A DNA stretch of 64,000 nt from Arsenicicoccus bolidensis DSM 15745 (GTDB lineage: Bacteria; Actinomycetota; Actinomycetes; Actinomycetales; Dermatophilaceae). A model generated the notes under the pieces. The model searched no databases. It saw only the letters and a list, made by a program, of their open reading frames with translations, and was not told the DNA's origin. Within the stretch, counting starts at the first letter, position 1, and each line of letters starts with the position of its first letter. The stretch is from NCBI RefSeq assembly GCF_000426385.1, contig NZ_AUFG01000014.1, forward strand, positions 1-64,000. Direction: 5' to 3'. A program made the position numbers and the translations under genes. This document shows positions 14,350-23,024 of this stretch, piece by piece.

Positions 14350-15504
14350 TCAGACGACGTGCTCAGGCGCCCCGGCGGGCAGGGTGAAGCGGAACAGCGC
14401 CCCTCCGGACGGCGCCCGGCCGACGGTGATCCGTCCGCCGTGCGCCTCGACGAGGCCCCGCACGACGTAGAGCCCGAGCCCCGTGCCGCCGCGTCGCGTC
14501 GAGTGCCAGAACCGGGTGAACACCATGGGGTAGTTCTCCTCCGGGATGCCGTCGCCCTCGTCGGACACCGCCACGACCAGCTCGGGGCGCTCCCCGCCGG
14601 GCTCCCCGCCGGGCTCCCCGCCGGGCTCGACCCCTGCCTCGACACCCGGCTGCAGGTCGACGGTGACCGTGCCCGCCCCGTGGCGGACGGCGTTCTCGAC
14701 GAGGTTGGCCATGACCTGCTCGATCCGGTCGGGGTCCGCCCACACCTCGGGCAGCGTCCCGTGGACCCGGATGGCGAACCTCTCCTGGGGATGACCGGCC
14801 GCGACGAGACCGTCGACGTGGCGGTCGAGCAGCCGCGGCAGGTCGACCGGTTGCCGGCGCAGCTCGAGTCGCCCGCTGTCGATGCGGGACACGTCCAACA
14901 GCTCAGCGACCAGCCGGGTGATTCGGTCGGTGTCGGCCTCGATGGTCTCGAGCATGAGGCGCTTCTGGTCGTCGGAGAACCGGTCCCAGCGCCGCAGCAG
15001 CGTGGACGTGAAGCCCTTGACGCTGGTCAGCGGCGACCGCAGCTCGTGCGCCACGGTGGAGATGAGCGCCGAGGTCTTCTGCTCGGCCCGTCGACGCGCC
15101 TTGGCGTCGCGCAGCGTGATGATCACCTGCTGCACCGGCCCCCGCGGGACGTGGCGCACCAGCGACGCGGTGAGGAAGACCTCGTGACCACCAGGCAGGA
15201 CGAGCAGCGTCTCGGTGATGCGGGTGCGGGTCGGGAGCCCGCCGAAGGGATCGGCGCAGGTCCACCAGCTGCGGCCCTCGAGGTCCTGCAGCGGCACGGC
15301 CTGCCGGGCGTCCATGCCGGCCAGCGTCTCGGCCGCAGCACCGAGGAGGCCGGCGGCACGGGTGTTGAGGGACTGCACGCACCCGTCGGCACCGATCACG
15401 AGGACCCCGTCGGGCAGCGCGTCGAGGTCGCACCCGCACCGACAGTCACCGATCCGGGGCTCCGCAGGGCGCGAATCCTCCAGCCGTGTGATGTCGGTCG
15501 TCAT
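14350..15504 (-). CDS. PAS-domain sensor histidine kinase (orphan)
   Basis: This 384-residue protein has an N-terminal PAS-like domain, then a HisKA dimerisation domain with the phospho-acceptor His in STVAHELRSPLTSVKGF (near residue 150), and a HATPase_c domain with N box NLVENAVRHG, G1 DEGDGIPE and G2 GGTGLGLYVVRGLV. No transmembrane segment is obvious, so it is probably cytosolic. No response regulator gene is adjacent. Kinases of this type next to infC-pheS are common in actinobacteria, but the signal is unknown to me. A tandem repeat encodes GEPGGEPGGE inside the ATPase domain. Confidence 0.88.
   Translation of the reverse strand: MTTDITRLEDSRPAEPRIGDCRCGCDLDALPDGVLVIGADGCVQSLNTRAAGLLGAAAETLAGMDARQAVPLQDLEGRSWWTCADPFGGLPTRTRITETLLVLPGGHEVFLTASLVRHVPRGPVQQVIITLRDAKARRRAEQKTSALISTVAHELRSPLTSVKGFTSTLLRRWDRFSDDQKRLMLETIEADTDRITRLVAELLDVSRIDSGRLELRRQPVDLPRLLDRHVDGLVAAGHPQERFAIRVHGTLPEVWADPDRIEQVMANLVENAVRHGAGTVTVDLQPGVEAGVEPGGEPGGEPGGERPELVVAVSDEGDGIPEENYPMVFTRFWHSTRRGGTGLGLYVVRGLVEAHGGRITVGRAPSGGALFRFTLPAGAPEHVV
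14589..14624 (+). repeat. 12-bp tandem repeat inside the histidine kinase
   Basis: Three perfect copies of GCTCCCCGCCGG, plus a partial fourth, encode a Pro-Gly-Gly-Glu repeat on the minus strand between the N and G1 boxes. The unit is a multiple of three, so copy changes keep the frame but alter the loop length. Confidence 0.85.
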
Positions 15505-15548
15505 AGGAGAACCATAGTCAGGCGGGGACCAGCCTCCACCCGAACGGC

Positions 15549-16361
15549 CTAGTCAGATCGGCCTGCGTGGAGCATCCGCGCCGAGGCGTACAGACAAACC
15601 GTTGCAGCCATGGCGAGGTTGAGCGACTCGGCGTGGCCGTGGATGGGCAGGCGCACCACGTCGTCGCACAGGGCCCGGGTCTCGGGTGGCATGCCCCACC
15701 CCTCGTTGCCCATCACCCACGCGTGCGGCCGGGCGAGCCGCCGCTCCACCGTCTCGTCGGTGAGCAGCTGGTCCCCGTGCCCGTCGGCGGCCAGCAGTCG
15801 TATGCCGCTCCCCCGCACCGCCTCGAGGGCCTCCTCGACGCCCACCCCCGTCACGACCGGCAGGTGGAACAACGAGCCGACCGTGGAGCGCACGACCTTG
15901 GGGTTGTAGACGTCGACGCTCGCCTCGCTCACGATGACCGCGTCGGCGCCGACGGCGTCCGCGCCGCGCAGGACCGTGCCGGCGTTGCCGGGGTCACGCA
16001 CGTGCGTGAGCACGCACAGCAGACGGGGCCCTCGGGCCAGGACGGACTCCAGCGAGACGTCGAGGTGACGGCACACGGCCACCATCCCCTGAGGGGCCTG
16101 GGTGTCCCCCATCGCGGCGAGGACCTCGTCGGTGACCTCGTGGACGGGCAGGCCCGCGTCGCGCGCGTCCTGGAGGATCGGCTCGTGCCGGGCGAGAGCG
16201 GTGGTCGTGACGTAGACGTCGCGCACGACGTCCGGGCGGAAGGCCACAGCCTCGCGCACCGCCTGCGGCCCCTCGGCCAAGAAGGCCTGCTCGCGCTCGC
16301 GCACGGACCGGCGCGCGAGGGCCCGCACCGCGCGGACCCGCTCGGACCGCACGTTGCTCAT
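15549..16361 (-). CDS. SpoU/TrmH-family RNA 2'-O-methyltransferase (TsnR-like)
   Basis: SAM-dependent 2'-O-ribose methyltransferase of the SPOUT superfamily, 270 residues. Motif 1 (THVRDPGNAGTVLRGADAVG), motif 2 (WVMGNEGWGM) and motif 3 (VRLPIHGHAESLNLAMAA) form the trefoil-knot SAM site; an N-terminal L30e-like substrate-binding domain covers the first 100 residues. Target is probably 23S rRNA, by position behind rplT. The ATG at 16361 lies only 9 nt beyond a strong hairpin and I see no clear ribosome site, which may limit its translation. Confidence 0.9.
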   Translation of the reverse strand: MSNVRSERVRAVRALARRSVREREQAFLAEGPQAVREAVAFRPDVVRDVYVTTTALARHEPILQDARDAGLPVHEVTDEVLAAMGDTQAPQGMVAVCRHLDVSLESVLARGPRLLCVLTHVRDPGNAGTVLRGADAVGADAVIVSEASVDVYNPKVVRSTVGSLFHLPVVTGVGVEEALEAVRGSGIRLLAADGHGDQLLTDETVERRLARPHAWVMGNEGWGMPPETRALCDDVVRLPIHGHAESLNLAMAATVCLYASARMLHAGRSD

Positions 16362-16370
16362 CACGGCACG

Positions 16371-16408
16371 CCCGTGGGGGCGACCACGGCTGTGGTCGCC
16401 CCCACGGG
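16371..16408 (-). terminator. Strong hairpin between rplT and the RNA methyltransferase
   Basis: A perfect 17-bp inverted repeat: CCCGTGGGGGCGACCAC (16371-16387), 4-nt loop, GTGGTCGCCCCCACGGG (16392-16408). No T-tract follows on either strand, as is usual for high-GC actinobacterial terminators. It ends the infC-rpmI-rplT transcript or attenuates readthrough into the methyltransferase, whose start codon is about 10 nt past it. Confidence 0.8.
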
Positions 16409-16495
16409 AACGGTGCTCGTCAGGACCGGTGGACGGCATACGGGCCGATCGATCCGATGATCCGGCTGGTCCGACTGATCTGCTGATCGCTCGGA

Positions 16496-16876
16496 TCAGG
16501 CGGCGTCGGTCGCGGCCTGGGCCGGGACGTTCGCCTTGGCGATCTCGACGAGCGCCGCGAAGGCGGCGGCGTCGTTGACGGCCAGCTCGGCCAGCATGCG
16601 ACGGTCGACCTCGACGCCCGAGGCCTTGAGGCCCTGGACGAAGCGGTTGTAGGTCATGCCGTTGGCGCGGGCCGCGGCGTTGATGCGCTGGATCCACAGG
16701 CGACGGAAGTCACCCTTGCGGGCGCGGCGGTCGCGGTAGGCGTACCCGAGGGAGTGGGTCACCTGCTCCTTGGCCTTGCGGTAGAGACGGGACCGCTGAC
16801 CGCGGTAACCGCTCGCGCGCTCGAGGACGACCCGGCGCTTCTTCTGGGCGTTGACTGCCCGCTTCACGCGTGCCAC
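16496..16876 (-). CDS. rplT: 50S ribosomal protein L20
   Basis: Early 23S rRNA-binding assembly protein of the large subunit. The 126-residue protein begins [14 protein letters not shown] and contains [19 protein letters not shown] and [18 protein letters not shown], all highly conserved in L20. Third gene of the infC-rpmI-rplT operon; in other bacteria L20 represses the operon. Confidence 0.99.
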   Translation of the reverse strand: MARVKRAVNAQKKRRVVLERASGYRGQRSRLYRKAKEQVTHSLGYAYRDRRARKGDFRRLWIQRINAAARANGMTYNRFVQGLKASGVEVDRRMLAELAVNDAAAFAALVEIAKANVPAQAATDAA

Positions 16877-16916
16877 GTGAGTACTCCTTAGCTAAGACTG
16901 AACAGGGGAAAGGGGC

Positions 16917-17111
16917 TCACTTGCCCAGGAGACGCTTGATCTTCTTCTCGTCGGCCTTGGCGACGACGACGTCAGGCACCAGGCGGCGCGTCTGACGCTT
17001 GGCGCGCTCCTCGAACTTGTGCACGTGGTGCGCACGCTCGCGCATGACCTTGCCGGAGCCGGTCAGGCGGAACCGCTTCTTGGCACCGGAGTGCGTCTTG
17101 TTCTTCGGCAT
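16917..17111 (-). CDS. rpmI: 50S ribosomal protein L35
   Basis: Small basic large-subunit protein, 64 residues, with the conserved start PKNKTHSGAKKRFRLTGSGK and the AHHVHKFEERAKRQTR segment. Lies 40 bp upstream of rplT and about 65 bp downstream of infC. Confidence 0.99.
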   Translation of the reverse strand: MPKNKTHSGAKKRFRLTGSGKVMRERAHHVHKFEERAKRQTRRLVPDVVVAKADEKKIKRLLGK

Positions 17112-17175
17112 GGTGGCCGATCTCCTCTAACTCGTTGTGCGGGCGGGGAAAAAAGATGGGTGGAGGCGAGGCGCC

Positions 17176-17823
17176 TCACTCAGGACGGGCGGCCTCTGCG
17201 ACCTCGGCCGCGGGCGCCTGAGCCTCGGTCTCGTCCGGCTGAGCCTCGTGCGGCTCGTCGTCGTGGCGGGAGGCGTCCTCGCGACGCTTGCGCTGCTCCG
17301 CCTTGGCGTCCGCCTTCTTCTTGGTCGGGCCCAGCACCATGACCATGTTGCGGCCGTCCTGCTTGGGTGCGGACTCGACGAAGCCGAGCTCGGACACGTC
17401 CTCGGCGAGGCGCTGCAGCAGCCGGAAGCCCAGCTCGGGCTTGGACTGCTCGCGACCGCGGAACATGATGGTCACCTTGACCTTGTCACCGCCGTTGAGG
17501 AACCGGACGACGTGGCCCTTCTTGGTGCCGTAGTCGTGCGGGTCGATCTTGGGACGGAGCTTGATCTCCTTGATGACCGTGTTGACCTGGTTCTTGCGGG
17601 CTTCACGGGCCTTCTGCGCTGCTTCGTACTTGAACTTGCCGAAGTCCATGAGCTTGGCGACCGGAGGCTTGGCCATGGGGGCCACCTCGACGAGGTCGAG
17701 GTCCGCCTCGGCTGCCAGGCGCAGGGCATCCTCCACGCGGACGATGCCGACCTGCTCGCCGTTGGGTCCAACCAAGCGCACCTCGGGGACCCGGATGCGC
17801 TCATTGATACGAGGCTCGCTGAT
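17176..17823 (-). CDS. infC: Translation initiation factor IF-3, apparently starting at AUC
   Basis: IF-3 binds the 30S subunit, prevents subunit joining and checks the start codon. Conserved blocks are [43 protein letters not shown] and [10 protein letters not shown]; the tail is acidic and low-complexity. The only Shine-Dalgarno (AAGGAG, 17835-17830) is followed after 6 nt by ATC at 17823, in frame and just before SEPRINER. There is no ATG, GTG or TTG near; the first in-frame GTG, 15 codons in, would remove conserved sequence. E. coli infC likewise uses a discriminated codon (AUU) for autoregulation. Length here is 215 residues. Confidence 0.95.
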   Translation of the reverse strand: MSEPRINERIRVPEVRLVGPNGEQVGIVRVEDALRLAAEADLDLVEVAPMAKPPVAKLMDFGKFKYEAAQKAREARKNQVNTVIKEIKLRPKIDPHDYGTKKGHVVRFLNGGDKVKVTIMFRGREQSKPELGFRLLQRLAEDVSELGFVESAPKQDGRNMVMVLGPTKKKADAKAEQRKRREDASRHDDEPHEAQPDETEAQAPAAEVAEAARPE

Positions 17824-17874
17824 GTGATGCTCCTTAAGTCGTCCGTGCCGAGACCGCGGCCGGAGATGCCGAAA

Positions 17875-17901
17875 GGCCCCTCGCGACCAGCACGAGGAGC
17901 C
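17875..17901 (-). promoter_or_regulatory. Attenuator-like hairpin in the infC leader
   Basis: On the minus strand GGCTCCTCG pairs with CGAGGGGCC (one G-U pair) around a 9-nt loop and is followed by TTT, giving an intrinsic-terminator shape about 50 nt upstream of the infC start. A leader terminator at this place suggests attenuation of infC-rpmI-rplT. The promoter must lie further upstream, between about 17910 and 18180. Confidence 0.55.
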
Positions 17902-18273
17902 TTGGGTTTCCGCACAGGCACCTGGGCAGGACGTCACCCTGGTGGGAGACGCACCGACGGTCGACGAGGACACCTCGACGACTGCCGCACCTGCGACAGG
18001 ACCTGGGACCCGGCTGCCTGCTGCTCGACTGGCGTCGATCGGTCGGCTGCCCGGGTGGAAGCGGGGCTTCTCTTGCACGTGGCGCCCACGAGGGTGCCAC
18101 CGGTCAGGGATCAAGGCTACCAGGTGGGCCGCACTGACCCTAATCGCGCGCTGTGAGTGCTGCCGAGGTGGCCGGGGACGTGAACATCACGTATCGGCGG
18201 GCGTCTCGCCTTGCTCACCTCCCGCGCGCGGACGGAGGGTGGGAGGAGTCGATACGAGGAGGACGAAGAGACG
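17902..18273. promoter_or_regulatory. Divergent intergenic region between infC and phosphoketolase
   Basis: No gene is seen in this 370-bp stretch. It must hold the infC promoter (leftward) and the phosphoketolase promoter (rightward). A possible infC -10, TAGCCT, occurs on the minus strand near 18119-18124, but the -35 is poor. AGGAGG at 18257-18262, 11 nt before the phosphoketolase ATG, is the clearest signal. Confidence 0.4.
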
Positions 18274-20766
18274 ATGCCGACCCAGCCGACCCACGAAGCA
18301 CAGCCGGCCCAGACACCACGGCCCGAGCTCACCACCGCCGCCCCGCTGACGGACGAGGTCCGCGACCGGCTCGCCCACCCGGACGAGACCGAGCTCGCCT
18401 CCCTCGACGCCTGGTGGCGGGCCGACAACTACCTCACGGTGGGCCAGATCTACCTCCAGGCCAATCCCCTGCTGCGGGAGCCGCTCTCCCCCGAGCACAT
18501 CAAGCCGCGGCTCCTCGGTCACTGGGGCACCTCCCCCGGGCTCGCGTTCGTCTACGCCCATGCGTCCCGGCTCGTGCGGCACACCGGCCAGCAGATGATC
18601 TACCTCGCCGGCCCCGGCCACGGTGGTCCCGCGCTCGTGGGCGCCGCCTACCTCGAGGGCGAGTACACCGAGACCTTCCCGGACATCACGCAGGACGTCG
18701 ACGGGCTGCGGCGGTTCTTCCGGCAGTTCTCCGCTCCCGGCGGCATCCCCTCGCACGCCTCCGTGACGACGCCGGGCTCGATCCACGAGGGTGGAGAGCT
18801 CGGCTACGCCCTCATCCACGCGTTCGGCGCGGTCATGGACAACCCGGACCTGGTGGCGCTGACGGTCGTCGGTGACGGCGAGGCCGAGACCGGTCCGCTC
18901 GAGGGCTCGTGGAAGGGCATCTCCTTCCTCAACCCCGCCCGGGACGGCGCCGTGCTGCCGGTCCTGCACCTCAACGGCGCCAAGATCGCCGGCCCGACCG
19001 TGCTCGCCCGCAAGGACCCGGAGGAGGTCCGGCAGCTCTTCCGTGGGCACGGCTACGAGGTCCTGGAGGTCGAGGGTGACGACCTCCCCGGCATGCACCA
19101 GCGGTTCGCCGAGACGTTGGCGACGGCATACGGCCTGATCAGGGACATCCAGGACCGGGCGCGCGTGGGAGAGCCGCCGACGACCAGGCCGCGCTGGCCC
19201 ATGATCGTCCTGCGCTCCCCCAAGGGCTGGACCGGGCCGCACGAGGTCGACGGCACGCTGATCGAGGGCACCTGGCGGGCCCACCAGGTGCCGCTGTCCG
19301 GGGTCAAGGACGACCCGGACCACCTGCGGCTGCTCGAGGAGTGGCTGCGCAGCTATCGCCCCGAGGAGCTCTTCGACGAGGCCGGGGCGCCCACGGAGCT
19401 GGTGACGCGCAACAACCCCGCGGGGCTGCTGCGGATGAGCGCGAGCCCCCACGCCAACGGGGGACTGCTCACGCAGGACCTGGACCTGCCTGACGTGCGC
19501 GACTTCGAGATCGACGTGCCCGCGCCCGCGATCGTGCGGCACGAGTCGACGCGGGTCCTCGGCGAGCTGATGAAGGCGCTCTACGAGCGCAACCCCAGCA
19601 CGTTCCGGCTGTTCTGCCCCGACGAGACCAACAGCAACCGGATCGGCGCCGTCTTCGACGTCTCGGACCGGATGACGATGGAGCGGGTCACCGAGGACGA
19701 CGTGAAGCTCTCGGCCGACGGGCGCGTGATGGAGGTGCTGTCCGAGCACAACTGCCACGGGTGGCTGGAGGGCTACACGCTCACCGGGCGGCACGGGCTG
19801 TTCGCGACCTACGAGGCGTTCGCGATGGTCAGCGCGTCGCAGACCATCCAGCACTGCAAGTGGCTCGAGGAGGCGCACCACCTGGACTGGCGTGCCGACA
19901 TCCCCAGCCTCAACATCCTGCTGAGCTCGACCGCGTGGCGCAACGACCACAACGGCTTCAGCCACCAGGGTCCCGGCCTGATCCAGAACGTCCTGCAGAT
20001 GCGCGGGGACGTCGCCCGGATCTATCTGCCCGCCGACGCCAACACCCTGCTCGCCGTCTCCGACCACTGCTTCCGCTCGCGGTCGCACGTCAACCTGATC
20101 GTGCAGGACAAGCAGCCGCAGCTGCAGTACCTCACCCTCGACGAGGCCCGGGAGCACTGCGAGCGCGGCGCCTCGATCTGGGACTGGGCGGGCAACGAGC
20201 TCGACTCGCGCGAGGAGCCGGACGTCGTGCTCGCCTGCGCCGGCGACGTCGTCACCATGGAGACGGTCGCCGCCGCGCAGATCCTGCGCGAGCGGCTGCC
20301 CGAGCTGTCGGTGCGCGTCGTCAACGTCGTCAACCTCATGACGCTGGCGCGGCGCAAGGACCACCCCAACGGGATGTCGGACATGTTCTTCGAGGAGCTG
20401 TTCACCACCTGGCAGGACGTGGTCTTCAGCTTCCACGGCTACCCGGGGGCCATCCACCAGCTCGTGCACGGCCGCAACGACGCCGACCGGTTCCACGTGC
20501 GCGGGTTCATCGAGCAGGGCACGACCACCACGCCGTTCGACATGGTCGTGCGCAACCAGGCGTCGCGCTACCACCTCGTGATGGACGCGCTCAACAACTC
20601 CCAGCGGCACCCGCGCGGCTCCGCCGAGCTCAAGGCCTGGTGCGAGGCGCAGCTGGACCGGCACGAGGAGTACATCCGCGAGCACCTGCAGGACATGCCC
20701 GAGGTACGCGACTGGGTAGCCCAGGACCCGGGCTCGGAGGTCAGCGGGCGGCCGGTCGAGGCCTGA
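18274..20766 (+). CDS. xfp: Xylulose-5-phosphate/fructose-6-phosphate phosphoketolase
   Basis: Thiamine-diphosphate enzyme that splits xylulose-5-P (and often fructose-6-P) with phosphate into acetyl-phosphate and an aldose phosphate. The 830-residue protein has the signature GPGHGGPALVG near residue 115, the ThDP motif GDGEAETGPLEGSW near residue 200, and the downstream NDHNGFSHQGPGLI and DANTLLAV blocks. ATG 18274 is chosen for the upstream AGGAGG. No acetate kinase or transketolase is adjacent, so it looks like a metabolic add-on outside an operon. It ends at a bidirectional terminator. Confidence 0.96.
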   Translation: MPTQPTHEAQPAQTPRPELTTAAPLTDEVRDRLAHPDETELASLDAWWRADNYLTVGQIYLQANPLLREPLSPEHIKPRLLGHWGTSPGLAFVYAHASRLVRHTGQQMIYLAGPGHGGPALVGAAYLEGEYTETFPDITQDVDGLRRFFRQFSAPGGIPSHASVTTPGSIHEGGELGYALIHAFGAVMDNPDLVALTVVGDGEAETGPLEGSWKGISFLNPARDGAVLPVLHLNGAKIAGPTVLARKDPEEVRQLFRGHGYEVLEVEGDDLPGMHQRFAETLATAYGLIRDIQDRARVGEPPTTRPRWPMIVLRSPKGWTGPHEVDGTLIEGTWRAHQVPLSGVKDDPDHLRLLEEWLRSYRPEELFDEAGAPTELVTRNNPAGLLRMSASPHANGGLLTQDLDLPDVRDFEIDVPAPAIVRHESTRVLGELMKALYERNPSTFRLFCPDETNSNRIGAVFDVSDRMTMERVTEDDVKLSADGRVMEVLSEHNCHGWLEGYTLTGRHGLFATYEAFAMVSASQTIQHCKWLEEAHHLDWRADIPSLNILLSSTAWRNDHNGFSHQGPGLIQNVLQMRGDVARIYLPADANTLLAVSDHCFRSRSHVNLIVQDKQPQLQYLTLDEAREHCERGASIWDWAGNELDSREEPDVVLACAGDVVTMETVAAAQILRERLPELSVRVVNVVNLMTLARRKDHPNGMSDMFFEELFTTWQDVVFSFHGYPGAIHQLVHGRNDADRFHVRGFIEQGTTTTPFDMVVRNQASRYHLVMDALNNSQRHPRGSAELKAWCEAQLDRHEEYIREHLQDMPEVRDWVAQDPGSEVSGRPVEA

Positions 20767-20806
20767 GGACGGTCGTCGCGACGGACCCGAGGCACCCCGT
20801 GCGCGC

Positions 20807-20840
20807 GAGGCGCCCGACCCCGCGTGGGGTCGGGCGCCTC
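20807..20840. terminator. Bidirectional terminator between convergent genes
   Basis: A perfect 15-bp stem, GAGGCGCCCGACCCC (20807-20821), loop GCGT, GGGGTCGGGCGCCTC (20826-20840). It sits between the 3' ends of the phosphoketolase and MFS genes and can stop both transcripts. Confidence 0.88.
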
Positions 20841-20853
20841 GGCATACGGGCGG

Positions 20854-22044
20854 TCAGTCGTGCTTGGGGACCAGGGCGCAGACCAGGGCGCCGAACACCG
20901 CGACCCCGGCGAACACGTAGAACGCGGTGGCGGCCGTCGCGGTCGGGCCGGCCAGGGCCGCGATGACCAGGCCACCGATGACCGCTCCGGTGTTGAGCAG
21001 CAGGAGGAAGGTCAAGGAGTAGGTCGCGTTGAAGCCGTAGGACTCCATGATCCGCGGGAGCCAGGTGTTGAGGCCGTAGGTCAGCAGCAGCCCCGAGAAG
21101 GACATGAACCCGAGCAGGATCGTGGGCACGAGATAGCTGCCGGTGAACAGCCCGCGGAAGCCGACCCGCTCGACGGCCTGGGGCGCGACGGGGGCGGACT
21201 CGATCGAGCCGGTCGAGCCGGTCGTGCCGGTCGCGCTGGACGAGCGGGCAGGCGCCCCGTCCAGGGCCACCCCGGTGCGCTCGGCGACCCGCTGCGCCTC
21301 CTCGTGACGACCCTTGGCCTCGAGCCACTTCGGCGACTCGGGGATCTTCTTCCACGCGAACGGCAGCAGGATCACCAGAGGCAGGGCGCCGATCCAGAAC
21401 AGCCCGCGCCAGCCGACGATCGGCAGCGCCACCAGGGCGATGATCGAGGCCAGGACGCCGCCGGCCGGGATGCCGGAGTAGACGAGGGCGTTGAAGAGGT
21501 TCTTCTTGTCGATCGGCGCGAACTCGGCGACGACCGCGCCCAGGGTGGCCAGCAGCGCGCCCAGCCCGATCCCCGTCAGGAGCCGCATGGCGCCGAAGTA
21601 GGTGAGGTTCATGGACACCGCGGTGAGGGCCATGCCGATGGAGAACCACGCGATGGACCCGAGGACGATCTTGCGGCGGCCGATGTGGTCGCCGACCGCA
21701 CCGGCCGCGAGCGCGCCGATCATGACGCCGATCAGGGCGTAGGAGCCGATGGTGCCCGCCTGGGCCGCGTTCAGGCTGCCGAGCTGGCTGGGGTCCTTGA
21801 GCAGCCGGGACACGATCGTGCCGTAGACGACGATGTCGTAGCCGTCGAAGATCAGGGCGGCGCAGGACAGCGCGAGGATCCAGTAGGTCTCGGCCATCTG
21901 CTTGACGGTCCGGGTCGCCGAGGACCCCGGCAGGTGCGTGTCCTGCAGGAGGTGGTCAGTGATCTCTGCGGGCTCTGCGGGCTCTGCGGGCTCTGCGGGC
22001 TCTGCTGACTGGGGGGATGCCGCCCGGTCGGGGATGGTGCTCAT
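20854..22044 (-). CDS. MFS transporter, aromatic acid:H+ symporter type
   Basis: This 396-residue membrane protein has about 12 hydrophobic segments. The AAHS-family signature is visible as SCAALIFDGYDIVVYGTIV in TM1 and the loop GDHIGRRKIVLGSI between TM2 and TM3; a central loop is charged. Family members (PcaK, BenK) import benzoate-type acids. A divergent IclR regulator supports this, but no ring-cleavage genes are in the window. The N-terminal cytosolic tail carries an AEP repeat encoded by a 9-bp tandem repeat. Start ATG 22044 precedes that tail. Confidence 0.88.
   Translation of the reverse strand: MSTIPDRAASPQSAEPAEPAEPAEPAEITDHLLQDTHLPGSSATRTVKQMAETYWILALSCAALIFDGYDIVVYGTIVSRLLKDPSQLGSLNAAQAGTIGSYALIGVMIGALAAGAVGDHIGRRKIVLGSIAWFSIGMALTAVSMNLTYFGAMRLLTGIGLGALLATLGAVVAEFAPIDKKNLFNALVYSGIPAGGVLASIIALVALPIVGWRGLFWIGALPLVILLPFAWKKIPESPKWLEAKGRHEEAQRVAERTGVALDGAPARSSSATGTTGSTGSIESAPVAPQAVERVGFRGLFTGSYLVPTILLGFMSFSGLLLTYGLNTWLPRIMESYGFNATYSLTFLLLLNTGAVIGGLVIAALAGPTATAATAFYVFAGVAVFGALVCALVPKHD
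21964..22008 (+). repeat. 9-bp tandem repeat at the MFS N-terminus
   Basis: About five copies of GCTCTGCGG encode (Ala-Glu-Pro)n on the minus strand within the first 30 codons of the transporter. The unit keeps the reading frame, so copy number can vary without loss of function. Confidence 0.85.
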
Positions 22045-22270
22045 CCGTGGCCTCCGTTGGCTCGGTCGTGAGGGGGGCGCGTCGTGCGGGGCTGGCACGG
22101 ATCGCTCTGCGCACCAGTAACGCCCGGGGCGTCCACCCGCCGTAAGACCGCGACACCGGACAACTCCGCATGCGAGACGAAGTCGGACGACGTACGGTGT
22201 GAACCCGCCGACTGACTCGCAGGGCGAGACAGCGCCGAGGGTCGGCAGGACGGCCACGAAGGGGTGGCAG

Positions 22271-23020
22271 ATGAGCACGAGCTATGGGCAGTCCCTGTCG
22301 TCCCTGGACGCCGGGCTGCGGGCGATGACCCTCTTCACGACCCACGACGTCCTCACCGTGACGCTCGTCGCGCGCGAGCTGGGCTGCTCGAGGGCGACAT
22401 CGTACCGCATCCTCAACACCCTGAGGAACCGCGACATCGTCATGCTCGGGCCCGGTGGGCGCGGCTACTACCCCGGCCCGGCGCTCGTCGAGCTGAGCCG
22501 TCCCCGCGGGCTGGACCAGGCGGACCGGGCCCGGCTGCGACCCGTCATCGAGGAGGCGGTCTCGCTGACCGCCGAGACCGTGCACGTGGCGGCGCTGATC
22601 GGCACCCAGGTGCTCTTCTTCGACGGCCAGGAGCCCGACCGGGCCGTGCGGGCCAGCCTGCGGCCGGGCTACCTCCGGCCGGCCCACGCGATCTCGGCCG
22701 GCAAGCTGCTGCTCTCGCAGTTCACCGACGAGCAGGTGCTGCGGCTCTATCCCGACGAGCGCCTGGGCCGGGTCACTCCGTGGACGGTCATCAGCCGCGA
22801 GCAGCTCATGGCGGACATCCGGACGATCCGCGAGCAGGGCTACGCCACCAACCAGCAGCAGACCGAGGTCGGCCTCGGCGGCGTGTCGATCCCGCTGCCC
22901 GGGCGCAGCTGGCGCGAGCGCGTGGCACTGTGCGCCACCATCCCCATCGACCGCGCCACGCCCGCCGACCTCGAACGCGTGCGGCAGGGCCTGCAGCACG
23001 CGGCGCGTCGCCTGCGCTAG
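22271..23020 (+). CDS. IclR-family transcriptional regulator
   Basis: This 249-residue regulator has an N-terminal winged helix (LTVTLVARELGCSRATSYRI) and a C-terminal effector domain containing RPAHAISAGKLLLSQFT and the late GLGGVSIPLPG block typical of IclR proteins. It is divergent from the aromatic-acid-type transporter with about 225 bp between starts, the normal layout of PcaR/PcaK-like pairs, so it probably controls that gene. ATG 22271 gives the usual protein length. It ends 4 bp from the convergent pentapeptide gene. Confidence 0.9.
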   Translation: MSTSYGQSLSSLDAGLRAMTLFTTHDVLTVTLVARELGCSRATSYRILNTLRNRDIVMLGPGGRGYYPGPALVELSRPRGLDQADRARLRPVIEEAVSLTAETVHVAALIGTQVLFFDGQEPDRAVRASLRPGYLRPAHAISAGKLLLSQFTDEQVLRLYPDERLGRVTPWTVISREQLMADIRTIREQGYATNQQQTEVGLGGVSIPLPGRSWRERVALCATIPIDRATPADLERVRQGLQHAARRLR

Positions 23021-23024
23021 CCGC

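Noticed and set aside
22045-22270. An imperfect dyad (GGACAACTCCG ... CGAAGTCGGAC) as an IclR operator
   Set aside because: The half-sites match too poorly to call; the region must hold divergent promoters but I cannot place them.
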